Below, piece by piece: positions 6,748 through 13,624 of a stretch of DNA of 15,201 nucleotides. The stretch covers positions 1-15,201 of the forward strand of contig JADYYU010000297.1 of the NCBI GenBank assembly GCA_020853515.1, in the 5' to 3' direction. The translations under genes and the position numbers were made by a program. Each line of letters starts with the position of its first letter. Position 1 is the first letter of the stretch. A model generated the notes under the pieces. It made no database searches and was not told where the DNA came from. It saw only the letters and a list, made by a program, of their open reading frames with translations. The stretch is from Chitinophagaceae bacterium (GTDB lineage: Bacteria; Bacteroidota; Bacteroidia; Chitinophagales; Chitinophagaceae).

Positions 6748-7338
6748 TTAATGGCTTTCCTTCCATATTTTATAGTCACCGTCTACCCTTCTTTCTTCCG
6801 CCGGTATTTCACGTAAAGGTTCACAGGCCAGCAATGAGGTATGACAGTCGATAGCCAGTTGCTGGTAGATTTTAGTACCTTCCGTTTTCCACTTCATCAT
6901 TTCATCACTGACCTCCCGGATTACTTTGTAAGGATTGCCGGCCAGCAAACTGCGGGAAGGAATCACTTCTTTTGCTTTAATAAATGTCAATGCACCCACG
7001 ATGCACTCATCACCGAGTACGACGTCATCCATCAAGACAGCATTCATCCCCACCAGACAATTGCGGCCTATTTGCGCACCATGTATAATGGCACCGTGTC
7101 CGATATGGGCATTTTCTTTCAACAATACTGTGACACCGGGAAACATATGAATGGTGCAATTTTCCTGCACATTGCAACCGTCTTCAATCACGATCTTGCC
7201 GAAGTCGCCCCTGATAGCTGCTCCGGGGCCTATATAAACATTTCGGCCGATAATGACATCCCCGGTTACAGTAGCCTGCGGATGCACATAGGCTGTTTCA
7301 TGTATAACAGGTATGATACCTTTAAAAGAATAAATCAT
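6748..7338 (-). CDS. paaY: PaaY-type hexapeptide-repeat thioesterase / gamma-carbonic anhydrase fold protein
   Basis: The product has 196 residues, the same size as PaaY. PaaY is a left-handed beta-helix protein that acts as a thioesterase removing dead-end CoA adducts during phenylacetate degradation. The N-terminal strands (residues 10-40) and repeated hexapeptides such as VTGDVIIGRNVYIGPGAAIRGD and IGRNCLVGMNAVLMDDVVLGD form the helix. Three histidines, His64, His81 and His86 (TIHMFPG, GHGAIIHG), occupy the metal-binding positions of gamma-carbonic anhydrases, with the characteristic five-residue spacing of the last two. The C-terminal helix KTEGTKIYQQL and CEPLREI match PaaY rather than the shorter YrdA/CaiE relatives. 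It lies 97 bp downstream of paaH on the same strand, which strongly supports the pathway assignment. No perfect promoter lies in the gap, so cotranscription is likely. Confidence 0.88.
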   Translation of the reverse strand: MIYSFKGIIPVIHETAYVHPQATVTGDVIIGRNVYIGPGAAIRGDFGKIVIEDGCNVQENCTIHMFPGVTVLLKENAHIGHGAIIHGAQIGRNCLVGMNAVLMDDVVLGDECIVGALTFIKAKEVIPSRSLLAGNPYKVIREVSDEMMKWKTEGTKIYQQLAIDCHTSLLACEPLREIPAEERRVDGDYKIWKESH

Positions 7339-7435
7339 TGGAATTGGAATTAAAAAATTTGAAACAAGATTCTAAAAATACAGTCAGCCACAGATTTGAT
7401 GATGGTTACATTGCTCTATTCAGCTTCGAAATACT

Positions 7436-8575
7436 TTACAGCAGTTCCGCTTTTCGAAGCAAGGGCGAACAGCGATACCGGTCTTCGTGATACCATTCAT
7501 ATAACTCATCGAGTTTGGCAGCCACTTTCGCTGTACCCCACTCGTTACCCCATTGCAACAGCCCCTTTGGATAATTAACCCCCTTTGTCATGGCCAGTTC
7601 AATATCCCCGCGACTGGCAATGTTGAGATATAATGCATGTGCAGCTTCATGAATCAGCATCACAATGACACGCTCGGCAATGCTGCGACACAGGGCTTCG
7701 TCCGTATTTGCAGCAGGCTGTACGGCATTTTCAGCATAGTTGTAAAAACCACGACCTGATTTACGGCCATGCCACCTGGCTTCCACCAGACGCTTCTGTG
7801 CAAAAGAAGGGGTGTACTTTTGGTCGTAATAAAAGGAGCGACACACCGTTTCGTTGACCGTGTAATTTACATCATGACCAATCAGATCCATCAGTTCAAA
7901 TGCACCCATTTTAAATCCACCATATGTGCGTAAGGCATAATCAATGGTTGCAATATCTGCGATCCCTTCTTCGTACAAGCGAATCGATTCGCTATAAAAA
8001 GGCCGGGCAATGCGGTTGACAATAAAACCGGGGGTATCTTTTGCAACCACTGTTTTTTTATTCCAGCTATCAATTATTTCCCGGGCTGTGTCAGTTACAG
8101 CAGCATTTGTCTGCAGGGCCGGCACAATTTCAACCAGTTCCATAAGGGCTGCCGGATTAAAAAAATGTAAACCCACCACCCTTTCGGGCTTACGGCACAC
8201 TGAGGCAATGGATGTGATAGACAAAGACGATGTATTACTTGCAAGGATACAGGATTCACGTACTATGCCCTCCAGATTTGCGAACAACTGCTGTTTAACT
8301 TCCAGGTTTTCAACGATCGCTTCGATCACCAGATCAGCATCAGACAGACTGTCGGGCGATCCATTCCAACTGATATTGCCTGCAATCTGTGCCGCCCTTT
8401 CAGCAGATAATTTACCTTTAGCACTTAGTTTTTCCAAAGTGACCAGCAAACCGGCTTCGGCTTTTTGCAAAGCAGTTTGGTTAGAATCAACAACAATCAC
8501 CTGATTACCATGGGTTGCTGCAACTTGCGCAATACCCGCTCCCATGGTGCCGCTTCCAATAATTCCGATATTCAT
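7436..8575 (-). CDS. paaH: 3-hydroxyacyl-CoA dehydrogenase, PaaH (PaaC)-type
   Basis: A 379-residue cytoplasmic NAD-dependent dehydrogenase. In phenylacetate catabolism PaaH oxidises 3-hydroxyadipyl-CoA to 3-oxoadipyl-CoA. The Rossmann motif GSGTMGAG (7-14) and acidic Asp30 bind NAD. The catalytic set is Ser117 (NTSSLSIT), His137 (GLHFFNP), Glu149 and Asn187 (GFIVNR). Two C-terminal 3HCDH domains follow (about 184-283 and 300-379), ending DRYRCSPLLRKAE, a PaaH-like tail. The start is the ATG at 8573-8575, giving MNIGIIGSGTMG. A longer frame to 8659 adds 28 hydrophobic, non-conserved residues and runs through the promoter. It is the first gene of a probable paaH-paaY unit. Other paa genes (oxygenase paaABCDE, paaK, paaZ) are not in the window. 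A general fatty-acid 3HCDH is the main alternative, but the paaY neighbour argues against it. Confidence 0.88.
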   Translation of the reverse strand: MNIGIIGSGTMGAGIAQVAATHGNQVIVVDSNQTALQKAEAGLLVTLEKLSAKGKLSAERAAQIAGNISWNGSPDSLSDADLVIEAIVENLEVKQQLFANLEGIVRESCILASNTSSLSITSIASVCRKPERVVGLHFFNPAALMELVEIVPALQTNAAVTDTAREIIDSWNKKTVVAKDTPGFIVNRIARPFYSESIRLYEEGIADIATIDYALRTYGGFKMGAFELMDLIGHDVNYTVNETVCRSFYYDQKYTPSFAQKRLVEARWHGRKSGRGFYNYAENAVQPAANTDEALCRSIAERVIVMLIHEAAHALYLNIASRGDIELAMTKGVNYPKGLLQWGNEWGTAKVAAKLDELYEWYHEDRYRCSPLLRKAELL

Positions 8576-8597
8576 GTAAACATTTAAGATTAAAAAG

Positions 8598-8629
8598 CAA
8601 ATGTAAACAAAGAAAAGGGCTTTTTGAAA
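8598..8629 (-). promoter_or_regulatory. Bacteroidota-type promoter for paaH-paaY
   Basis: On the minus strand TACATTTG (8598-8605) is a perfect -7 element. TTTC (8626-8629) is a one-mismatch -33 element 20 bp upstream. The -7 G is 23 bases from the paaH ATG, leaving a short A/T-rich leader. Confidence 0.62.
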
Positions 8630-8644
8630 CGAAGCCACATTTCT

Positions 8645-8655
8645 CGCAGTCTGCG
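8645..8655. promoter_or_regulatory. Short inverted repeat upstream of the paaH promoter
   Basis: CGCAG-T-CTGCG is a 5-bp inverted repeat around one base, 15 bp upstream of the putative -33 element. Its position would suit a transcription-factor operator, and phenylacetate genes are often controlled by TetR or similar regulators. It is short and could be chance. No regulator gene is nearby. Confidence 0.25.
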
Positions 8656-8680
8656 TCATTTATAAAACATTTGATATTGC

Positions 8681-8705
8681 AATGCTGCGTTCACAGCATT
8701 TTTTT
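8681..8705 (+). terminator. Hairpin with T-tract on the plus strand between two minus-strand genes
   Basis: AATGCTG (8681-8687), a 6-nt loop, CAGCATT (8694-8700), then five more T (8701-8705) form an intrinsic terminator in plus orientation. On the minus strand the stem lacks a T-tract, so it is a poor terminator for the surface-protein gene ending at 8750. It may instead stop antisense transcription, or simply be a 3' end-stabilising hairpin for that gene. Confidence 0.5.
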
Positions 8706-8749
8706 GCCGTGCGAAACTGCCGCTGACGATCAAAAACTACCCAAAACGC

Positions 8750-11700
8750 TTAACGTACCAGGGTCACATCACCTTTAAATAACCTGGTTTTGCCATCAGG
8801 ATACACCACGCGAATCAGATAAAAATACACATCAGGATCCTGCGCCTTCCCTTTAAAGGTACCATCCCAGCCGCGGTTGTCGTTAGCCACAAATATTTCG
8901 GAACCCCAGCGGTTAAGCACCCGAAACTCCTGCACATTTTGAAAACTAAAGCCGGCAATGCGAAAGATATCATTTCGACCGTCGCCGTTTGGCGTAAAGG
9001 CAGATGGCACAAAGAGATTGCCATTATAATCAACGTTAATATAAATGCTGTCTACATTGCCGCATCCATGAATATCGATGCCGTGTACATAATACATCAT
9101 AGGTTCTGCCGGTGTGATGGTCACTTTATCAATATTGGGGTTTCCGGTTCCGTTGAGGGTTGTCCAGCTATAAACATGCGCACCGGTGGCGATCAGGGTT
9201 ACAGGTTGTAAATATTTCACCATGATAGAATCGCCATTGAGAATACTCACCGGTGGTCGCGGAAAAGTTTTGACATGAATCGTAACCGTGTCTCCGCAAT
9301 TATAAGAATCAAGCCGGGTGCAGGTATAATAAAAATCGCCACCTGCTGGAGGGGTGATCAGAGGGTTGGCACATGTTGTGCAGCTCAAACCGGAAGTACC
9401 CCCATTTTGATTATACCAAAGAAACGTTTCAGTACCATTGCCTGAACCGATAGCTAACGCAGGATATCCGTCACCTTCGCAAACAGTTGTATCCAGCGGA
9501 CTTACTTTCAAATCATGCACCGACAAAGAAACCGTCACAGAATCTTTAACGAGGCAATTATTTCCCCCACGGGTAGACACAGTAAAAGTAGTGGTGGCCT
9601 GAACATTTCCCTGAGTGACTGCCAATGCTGAATCGCTTACTAATGCAGACGGCTGCCAGTTGTATTCCCAGGTTTTGACAGGTATGTCGCACAATGAAAA
9701 ACGCATATTGGGGAGTACTGATGCAGGTACGGGACCGGTCGGTGCCTGTGCAAAAGGTAATATACAACCTCCAAACTGTGAACTCTGGGTGTAAAATTGC
9801 GGACTGGGAACAAATGAATAACGAACTGGATCACTGTTGCCAAAACCTGTGCCTCCGGTATTGAAATAACAGATTTCGATCAGCAGATTTTTGGTACCAT
9901 CCCATAAAAAAGGGGTTTGCAGCGGAAAACGATTCCACCCCACGGTGGTAACGTAAGCAGGATTCGCATACACTTCCTTAAGGTTGGATGGAATAATAAA
10001 TCCGGTTAGTTGTGTGAGATTCGTACAACCCATTTTTATGCTCATGTCATAGCCCGCAATGCTGGTTTTAGATGCAATGTCCAGTGCAAGGGAATCAATT
10101 CTCCCTTTCATAATTCCCATGGCATTTAAATCTGCAATGGTATAGATCATTTGGGTTCTGCCACCTGCATAGCTGCAATTAAAAGGAGTAAGGGTATTAT
10201 TGGTGGCAACACCTGCCCCTACCGTATATTGGTTAAAAGGTGTAGCACAAACCACATTTTCTTCTCCGCACTGGTATACCGGCACCGGTCCAAATGGCGT
10301 GGCTGTTAAAGTGCTGAATCCCGGTTCACATAAAATGAGCGGAGACGCGGCAGCATCTACAGAATTTGAATTATCAATAATAACCATGATGGTATCCTGC
10401 GTTTTACAAATAATACCCGGTGGTGGGTTTAATGCCTTCACGATATAGGTAGTGGTTACTAAAGGAGCGGCCTTGGGATTCTGAATATTCAAATCGGTGA
10501 TACCGATGTTGCTGGTGTTACCGTTGATATCGGTCCATTGCCATTGTGTAATACCTGCAGGCGCTGCAATATTAAATTGCACGGAATCGCCTTCCGGACA
10601 AAAATACAAATCGGGTCCGGCATCGATCCCCGGCAACACTTTGATCAGCACAACACAATAAGATTTCAGTACAATAGGCTGTGCAATTGTGCAGCTTGAA
10701 TCAGTAAATGTGATTACCAGTGTGTGATTTCCCACCTGGGCGATATTGGGCGTCCAGTTGAAAGAAGCTGTTACCGGATTACCGCCGCCAACGGGCGTAA
10801 ATGAAAAATTGGAGCCCGGACAGGAAATAATATGATTGGACGATGCCAGTACTGTATTGGTATTTGCGTTACTGATGGCCATAATATCAAAGCTCATATA
10901 AGTACCGGCACACACCTCCATTTCTATCGGTGCGGGATTTGTCAGGGTGGCCCCCACCAAATTGAGTACAGTATAATTTTGCGTTCCATTCGGATCAGAA
11001 GGCGGTGCCCCGGCGCAGTTAAGTACATTCAACTGCACATCGCGCATCACGCTTCCTACCGTATCGCCGGTAATCTGATCAATTTCATAACATTCAAATG
11101 CCATGGCATAAGTACCTGTAGCGATCGGTGTAAAAACGGCAGTGCCGGTATTGGGATTAACCACATAACCGCCTGGAGCAGCCGGACCGAACGGATTCGC
11201 TGTGATAGCACCTGCTGCCCAGTTGATCGGAAAACAATTGGTCTGATTCAGCGGTTGTGCCGGTACAAAAACCAATGAATCCAAATCAGGATCTACCGGA
11301 CCATTGAGGTAAGTTTTGGGCTGATTGACGCAAACATATGGGATCGGTTTTACTGAAAGAAACGCTGAGTTATTGATCGGGCGTGATACATTATTCAAAC
11401 GGGCAAAAACACAAATACCGGCCGAACCGGGATTTTGCAGATTACCGATCGCATTGTTGCGGCAGCAATTATTATTATATTTAAATTGCCAGTCGGTACA
11501 GGCCATCGGCAGGTTTACAATACCGGTATAATGCCATTCTTCATAAGCAGGAAATGCACTGGCTGCATTCTGACACCAATTTACAATATTAGGACACAGA
11601 TCCCCATAGATTTTTCTGGTGTTATTGCCGTTGGTATCTGCACTGACAGTAAAGTTTTGACTGCAGCTCGCAGATTCGGCCCGTAACTGCACATTGCCCG

Positions 11701-11872
11701 CCAATCCTGCATTACCGGGCTTACAATCGCGGTACAAAATCAGATGAACTCTGTATTGCATGGGTGCCACATATTCATAATAAATATCTGAAGCGGCGAT
11801 ATGAGTAGCATTTGTTTTGCTAAAAATCAAGGTAAAAAAAAAGAAGAGTGCTAACGGTTTAATTATATTCAT
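8750..11872 (-). CDS. Large secreted adhesin-like protein with CHU_C (type B T9SS) sorting domain
   Basis: A 1040-residue protein. A signal peptide occupies residues 1-22 (IIKPLALFFFFTLIF core, likely cut at TNA|THIA). The chosen ATG at 11870-11872 gives this signal; an in-frame ATG 12 codons upstream weakens it. Residues 23-290 form an N-terminal Cys-containing module (YYEY..QYRVHLILYRDC, then NNNCCRNN) seen at the start of many Bacteroidota surface proteins. PKD/Ig-like modules follow at about 296-413, 415-500, 505-785 (interrupted), 786-868 and 870-948, the fourth with the SGLSCTTCANP motif. Residues about 533-733 are a separate beta-rich module (GGRTQMIYTIADLNAMGI, GWNRFPLQTPFLWDGTKNLLIEI). 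Residues 953-1040 are the gliding-motility-associated C-terminal domain: FTPNGDGRND, LNRWG, GWDGTFKGK, DVYFYLI, KGDVTLVR. This directs type IX secretion and retention outside the cell. An adhesive or surface role is inferred. No enzyme domain is visible. Confidence 0.9.
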   Translation of the reverse strand: MNIIKPLALFFFFTLIFSKTNATHIAASDIYYEYVAPMQYRVHLILYRDCKPGNAGLAGNVQLRAESASCSQNFTVSADTNGNNTRKIYGDLCPNIVNWCQNAASAFPAYEEWHYTGIVNLPMACTDWQFKYNNNCCRNNAIGNLQNPGSAGICVFARLNNVSRPINNSAFLSVKPIPYVCVNQPKTYLNGPVDPDLDSLVFVPAQPLNQTNCFPINWAAGAITANPFGPAAPGGYVVNPNTGTAVFTPIATGTYAMAFECYEIDQITGDTVGSVMRDVQLNVLNCAGAPPSDPNGTQNYTVLNLVGATLTNPAPIEMEVCAGTYMSFDIMAISNANTNTVLASSNHIISCPGSNFSFTPVGGGNPVTASFNWTPNIAQVGNHTLVITFTDSSCTIAQPIVLKSYCVVLIKVLPGIDAGPDLYFCPEGDSVQFNIAAPAGITQWQWTDINGNTSNIGITDLNIQNPKAAPLVTTTYIVKALNPPPGIICKTQDTIMVIIDNSNSVDAAASPLILCEPGFSTLTATPFGPVPVYQCGEENVVCATPFNQYTVGAGVATNNTLTPFNCSYAGGRTQMIYTIADLNAMGIMKGRIDSLALDIASKTSIAGYDMSIKMGCTNLTQLTGFIIPSNLKEVYANPAYVTTVGWNRFPLQTPFLWDGTKNLLIEICYFNTGGTGFGNSDPVRYSFVPSPQFYTQSSQFGGCILPFAQAPTGPVPASVLPNMRFSLCDIPVKTWEYNWQPSALVSDSALAVTQGNVQATTTFTVSTRGGNNCLVKDSVTVSLSVHDLKVSPLDTTVCEGDGYPALAIGSGNGTETFLWYNQNGGTSGLSCTTCANPLITPPAGGDFYYTCTRLDSYNCGDTVTIHVKTFPRPPVSILNGDSIMVKYLQPVTLIATGAHVYSWTTLNGTGNPNIDKVTITPAEPMMYYVHGIDIHGCGNVDSIYINVDYNGNLFVPSAFTPNGDGRNDIFRIAGFSFQNVQEFRVLNRWGSEIFVANDNRGWDGTFKGKAQDPDVYFYLIRVVYPDGKTRLFKGDVTLVR

Positions 11873-12024
11873 AACTGAAATTTTATATAATTTGATAAAT
11901 CTACTCAATATTCACAATAAAAAAAACTTGTTTGACCTTATTTTAGACGCCCTTTATATTTTTTTAGTTTGGAACGCTTTATATATTTATATTTACCATA
12001 TTAATATATAAAGTGCTGAAATAA
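11873..12024. other. Very A/T-rich divergent intergenic region
   Basis: About 150 bp separate the divergent surface-protein gene and the LysE-family gene. It is markedly A/T-rich, with runs such as TTTATATATTTATATTT near 11978-11994. No exact TAnnTTTG element is found on either strand. TTAGTTTG (11964-11971, +) and TATATTTA (11988-11995, +) are one-mismatch candidates for the LysE-family gene. Confidence 0.4.
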
Positions 12025-12660
12025 GTGCAGTCATCCATCATAGCGGGCCTGGGATTTGGCCTATTCATGTCGGTCTCCGTTGGCCCGACGATTTTTGCTA
12101 TTATCAAGTATAGCATCAGTTTTGGCTGGAAAGCAGGTATGAGCTTTGTTCTGGGCGTTTCACTCAGTGATATTATTTATGTGGCGTTGGCCAATCTGGC
12201 TTCCGGTTTTCTGGCCGATTTGCTCAGCCATGAAAAACTGATCGGTTATACGGGCTCGGCATTGTTTATATTAATGGGTGTGTATGGTTATTTTAAGAAA
12301 ATTAAGGTAACACGCAATGTGAAAGATATGGCGACGGTTACCAACAAACATCACCTGAAAATATTTGGCAGCGGCTTTTTACTGAATACTTTCAACCCCG
12401 GAGTGATCATTACGTGGATCACGGCCGTAGCCGCTATTGCCAATATGAATAACAGCTACCGGTTTGCATTCTTCGGCAGTTGTCTGGGTCTCATACTGAC
12501 CTTTGACTTTTCGAAAGTGCTGCTGGCGCAAAAAATCAGAACGAAACTAACACCCAGAAATATTGTCTACCTCAACAGGATTTCTGCATTGTGCATTCTG
12601 GCGATCGGACTTTTTCTTTTTCTAAAAATTGCATTCGACCTCAAAGTGCAGGGGCATTAA
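12025..12660 (+). CDS. LysE/RhtB family transporter
   Basis: A 211-residue inner-membrane protein with about six hydrophobic segments. The N-terminal segment GLGFGLFMSVSVGPTIFAI carries the family VGP motif, and GFLLNTFNPGVIITWI carries the LLNxxNP motif typical of LysE exporters. Family members export basic or neutral amino acids or related metabolites; the substrate here is unknown. The start must be GTG at 12025 or later, because an in-frame TAA sits at 12022-12024 directly before it. The GTG gives the expected short cytoplasmic N-terminus, whereas the next ATG falls inside the first membrane helix. There is no visible Shine-Dalgarno sequence. It converges with purN, whose stop is 24 bp away, without a hairpin between them. 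Confidence 0.85.
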   Translation: MQSSIIAGLGFGLFMSVSVGPTIFAIIKYSISFGWKAGMSFVLGVSLSDIIYVALANLASGFLADLLSHEKLIGYTGSALFILMGVYGYFKKIKVTRNVKDMATVTNKHHLKIFGSGFLLNTFNPGVIITWITAVAAIANMNNSYRFAFFGSCLGLILTFDFSKVLLAQKIRTKLTPRNIVYLNRISALCILAIGLFLFLKIAFDLKVQGH

Positions 12661-12684
12661 TCAACATGAAACACTCAGCACCGG

Positions 12685-13251
12685 CTAAGCCTGCTGCAAC
12701 AGTGAATCAATCACCCTGGCATACCAAGTATGTTCAAGACTTAGCACTTTAGCAGCGACTATTTCAGGAGTGTCGGTGCTTTCTAACGCAACTTCCTTTT
12801 GCAACAATACAGTACCTTCGTCGTAGTGCTCATTCACAAAATGGATCGTGATACCGCTGACAGATTCACCCCGGACAACAACTGCTTCATGCACATGATG
12901 TCCGTACATACCTTTCCCTCCAAATTTGGGTAACAGGGCCGGATGAATATTGATTATTTTATTAGGAAATGCCTTCACCATGTACCCGGGTATCTTCCAT
13001 AGAAATCCGGCCAATACCAGCAAATCCGGCTTAAAATATTCAAGGGTATCAATAAAAACTTCTTCGTTAAACAAGTCCTTGTCTACCAGCATCACGTCTA
13101 TCTTATTGTCCTGTGCGATACCGATCACGCCTGCATGCCGGTTGTTGGTTATAATCAATGGAAACGAAATCTCCGGTCTGTCTTGAAAATACCGAAGAAT
13201 TGCCTTGACATTACTACCGCCACCGGACGCAAAAAGCAAGACTTTTTTCAT
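12685..13251 (-). CDS. purN: Phosphoribosylglycinamide formyltransferase PurN
   Basis: A 188-residue cytoplasmic enzyme transferring a formyl group from 10-formyl-tetrahydrofolate to glycinamide ribonucleotide, the third step of purine synthesis. The phosphate-binding loop FASGGGSN (7-14) is present. The catalytic triad corresponds to Asn101 and His103 (NIHPALLPKFGGKGMYG) and Asp144 (NEHYDEG). LVLAGFLWKIP is the folate-side motif. The length matches the family's short bacterial form. The start is ATG 13249-13251 (MKKVLLFASGGGSN). A longer frame to 13290 would pass through the -7 element and adds non-conserved residues. It stands alone here, unlinked to other pur genes except distantly guaA. 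The promoter sits unusually close to the ATG. Confidence 0.96.
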   Translation of the reverse strand: MKKVLLFASGGGSNVKAILRYFQDRPEISFPLIITNNRHAGVIGIAQDNKIDVMLVDKDLFNEEVFIDTLEYFKPDLLVLAGFLWKIPGYMVKAFPNKIINIHPALLPKFGGKGMYGHHVHEAVVVRGESVSGITIHFVNEHYDEGTVLLQKEVALESTDTPEIVAAKVLSLEHTWYARVIDSLLQQA

Positions 13252-13255
13252 GGAG

Positions 13256-13287
13256 CAAAAATAATACAATGCTTTGCAGCTTTGCAA
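13256..13287 (-). promoter_or_regulatory. Bacteroidota-type promoter for purN, start-codon proximal
   Basis: TATTTTTG on the minus strand (13256-13263) is a perfect -7 element. A TTG at 13285-13287 lies 21 bp upstream as the -33 core. The -7 G is 5 bases from the A of the purN ATG, exactly as for the lolD-like gene, so the transcript would have essentially no 5' leader. Confidence 0.6.
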
Positions 13288-13580
13288 CAAAAATCAGGAG
13301 CATTTTGTGTGAACTCATATTAAAGAATTGCATTTTGCACTTAAAATCCTGTTGCCTGCCTAATAGACTGCAGGCACGAGGTCATTAACTTCCCTTTTCT
13401 ACTTAAAATCTTATACGCTATTTGTAAGCTAATTAAATCGCAGCAAGTCATTTTAGATGAGTATGCGTCCTTTACCCTGCTGATATTTGTTCATCAAAAG
13501 AGTATTACATCTTTAAAAATCGGTACCGAAAGCAAAACTTAGGATGAGCCGTGTAAGGTGCGAAGCAAAGCTAGCGTTTA
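13288..13580. other. Divergent intergenic region between purN and asnS
   Basis: About 290 bp with no reading frame of note and no tRNA-like fold. It contains an imperfect hairpin (13348-13381), a 10-base direct repeat ACTTAAAATC at 13339-13348 and 13401-13410, and a 10-bp perfect palindrome TCGGTACCGA at 13520-13529. A stretch GATGAGCCGTGTAAGGTG (13543-13560) looks superficially like the 5' half of a group II intron domain V, but the matching 3' half is missing. The gap is long relative to others in the window, so it may carry regulatory sites or decayed sequence. Confidence 0.45.
13348..13381. repeat. Imperfect inverted repeat / hairpin
   Basis: CCT (13348-13350) then TGCCTGC (13353-13359) pair with GCAGGCA (13370-13376) then AGG (13379-13381), with a 2x2 internal mismatch and a 10-nt loop. 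Neither strand has a T-tract after it, so it is not a standard intrinsic terminator. Confidence 0.5.
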
Positions 13581-13583
13581 TTT

Positions 13584-13617
13584 TTTGCGTCAATTCGCAA
13601 AATAAAAATTAAATTCG
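13584..13617 (+). promoter_or_regulatory. Possible asnS promoter overlapping a hairpin and a 20-bp-spaced direct repeat
   Basis: TTTG (13584-13587) and TAAATTCG (13610-13617, one mismatch to TAnnTTTG at the third T) are separated by 22 bp, slightly long. The ATG is 8 bases after the -7 G. The -33 element is inside an inverted repeat, TTTTGCG (13583-13589) and CGCAAAA (13596-13602). The octamer AATTCGCA occurs at 13592-13599 and again at 13612-13619, exactly 20 bp apart. Confidence 0.4.
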
Positions 13618-13624
13618 CAGCCTT

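Noticed and set aside
6841..7353. 170-codon plus-strand frame opposite paaY
   Set aside because: It is a mirror of the strongly conserved hexapeptide-repeat gene on the minus strand, with no recognisable domain or promoter.
8576..8659. Longer start for paaH with a hydrophobic N-terminal extension resembling a signal peptide
   Set aside because: The extension runs straight through a perfect TAnnTTTG promoter element. The cytoplasmic Rossmann fold begins at MNIGIIGSGTMG, as usual for this family.
8750..11872. Surface protein as a possible enzyme or toxin (polymorphic-toxin-like)
   Set aside because: All modules look like structural beta-sandwich repeats. The C-terminus is a T9SS sorting domain rather than a toxin domain, and no immunity-type gene follows.
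11817..12011. 64-codon plus-strand frame in the A/T-rich divergent gap
   Set aside because: The composition (Ile, Leu, Asn, Lys, Tyr) simply reflects A/T richness. It overlaps the surface-protein signal peptide region and has no promoter or ribosome binding site.
13252..13624. T-box or other amino-acid-responsive leader for asnS
   Set aside because: No T-box consensus (AGGGTGGNACCGCG) is present, and the most plausible promoter lies only about 8 bases before the ATG, leaving no room for a leader RNA.
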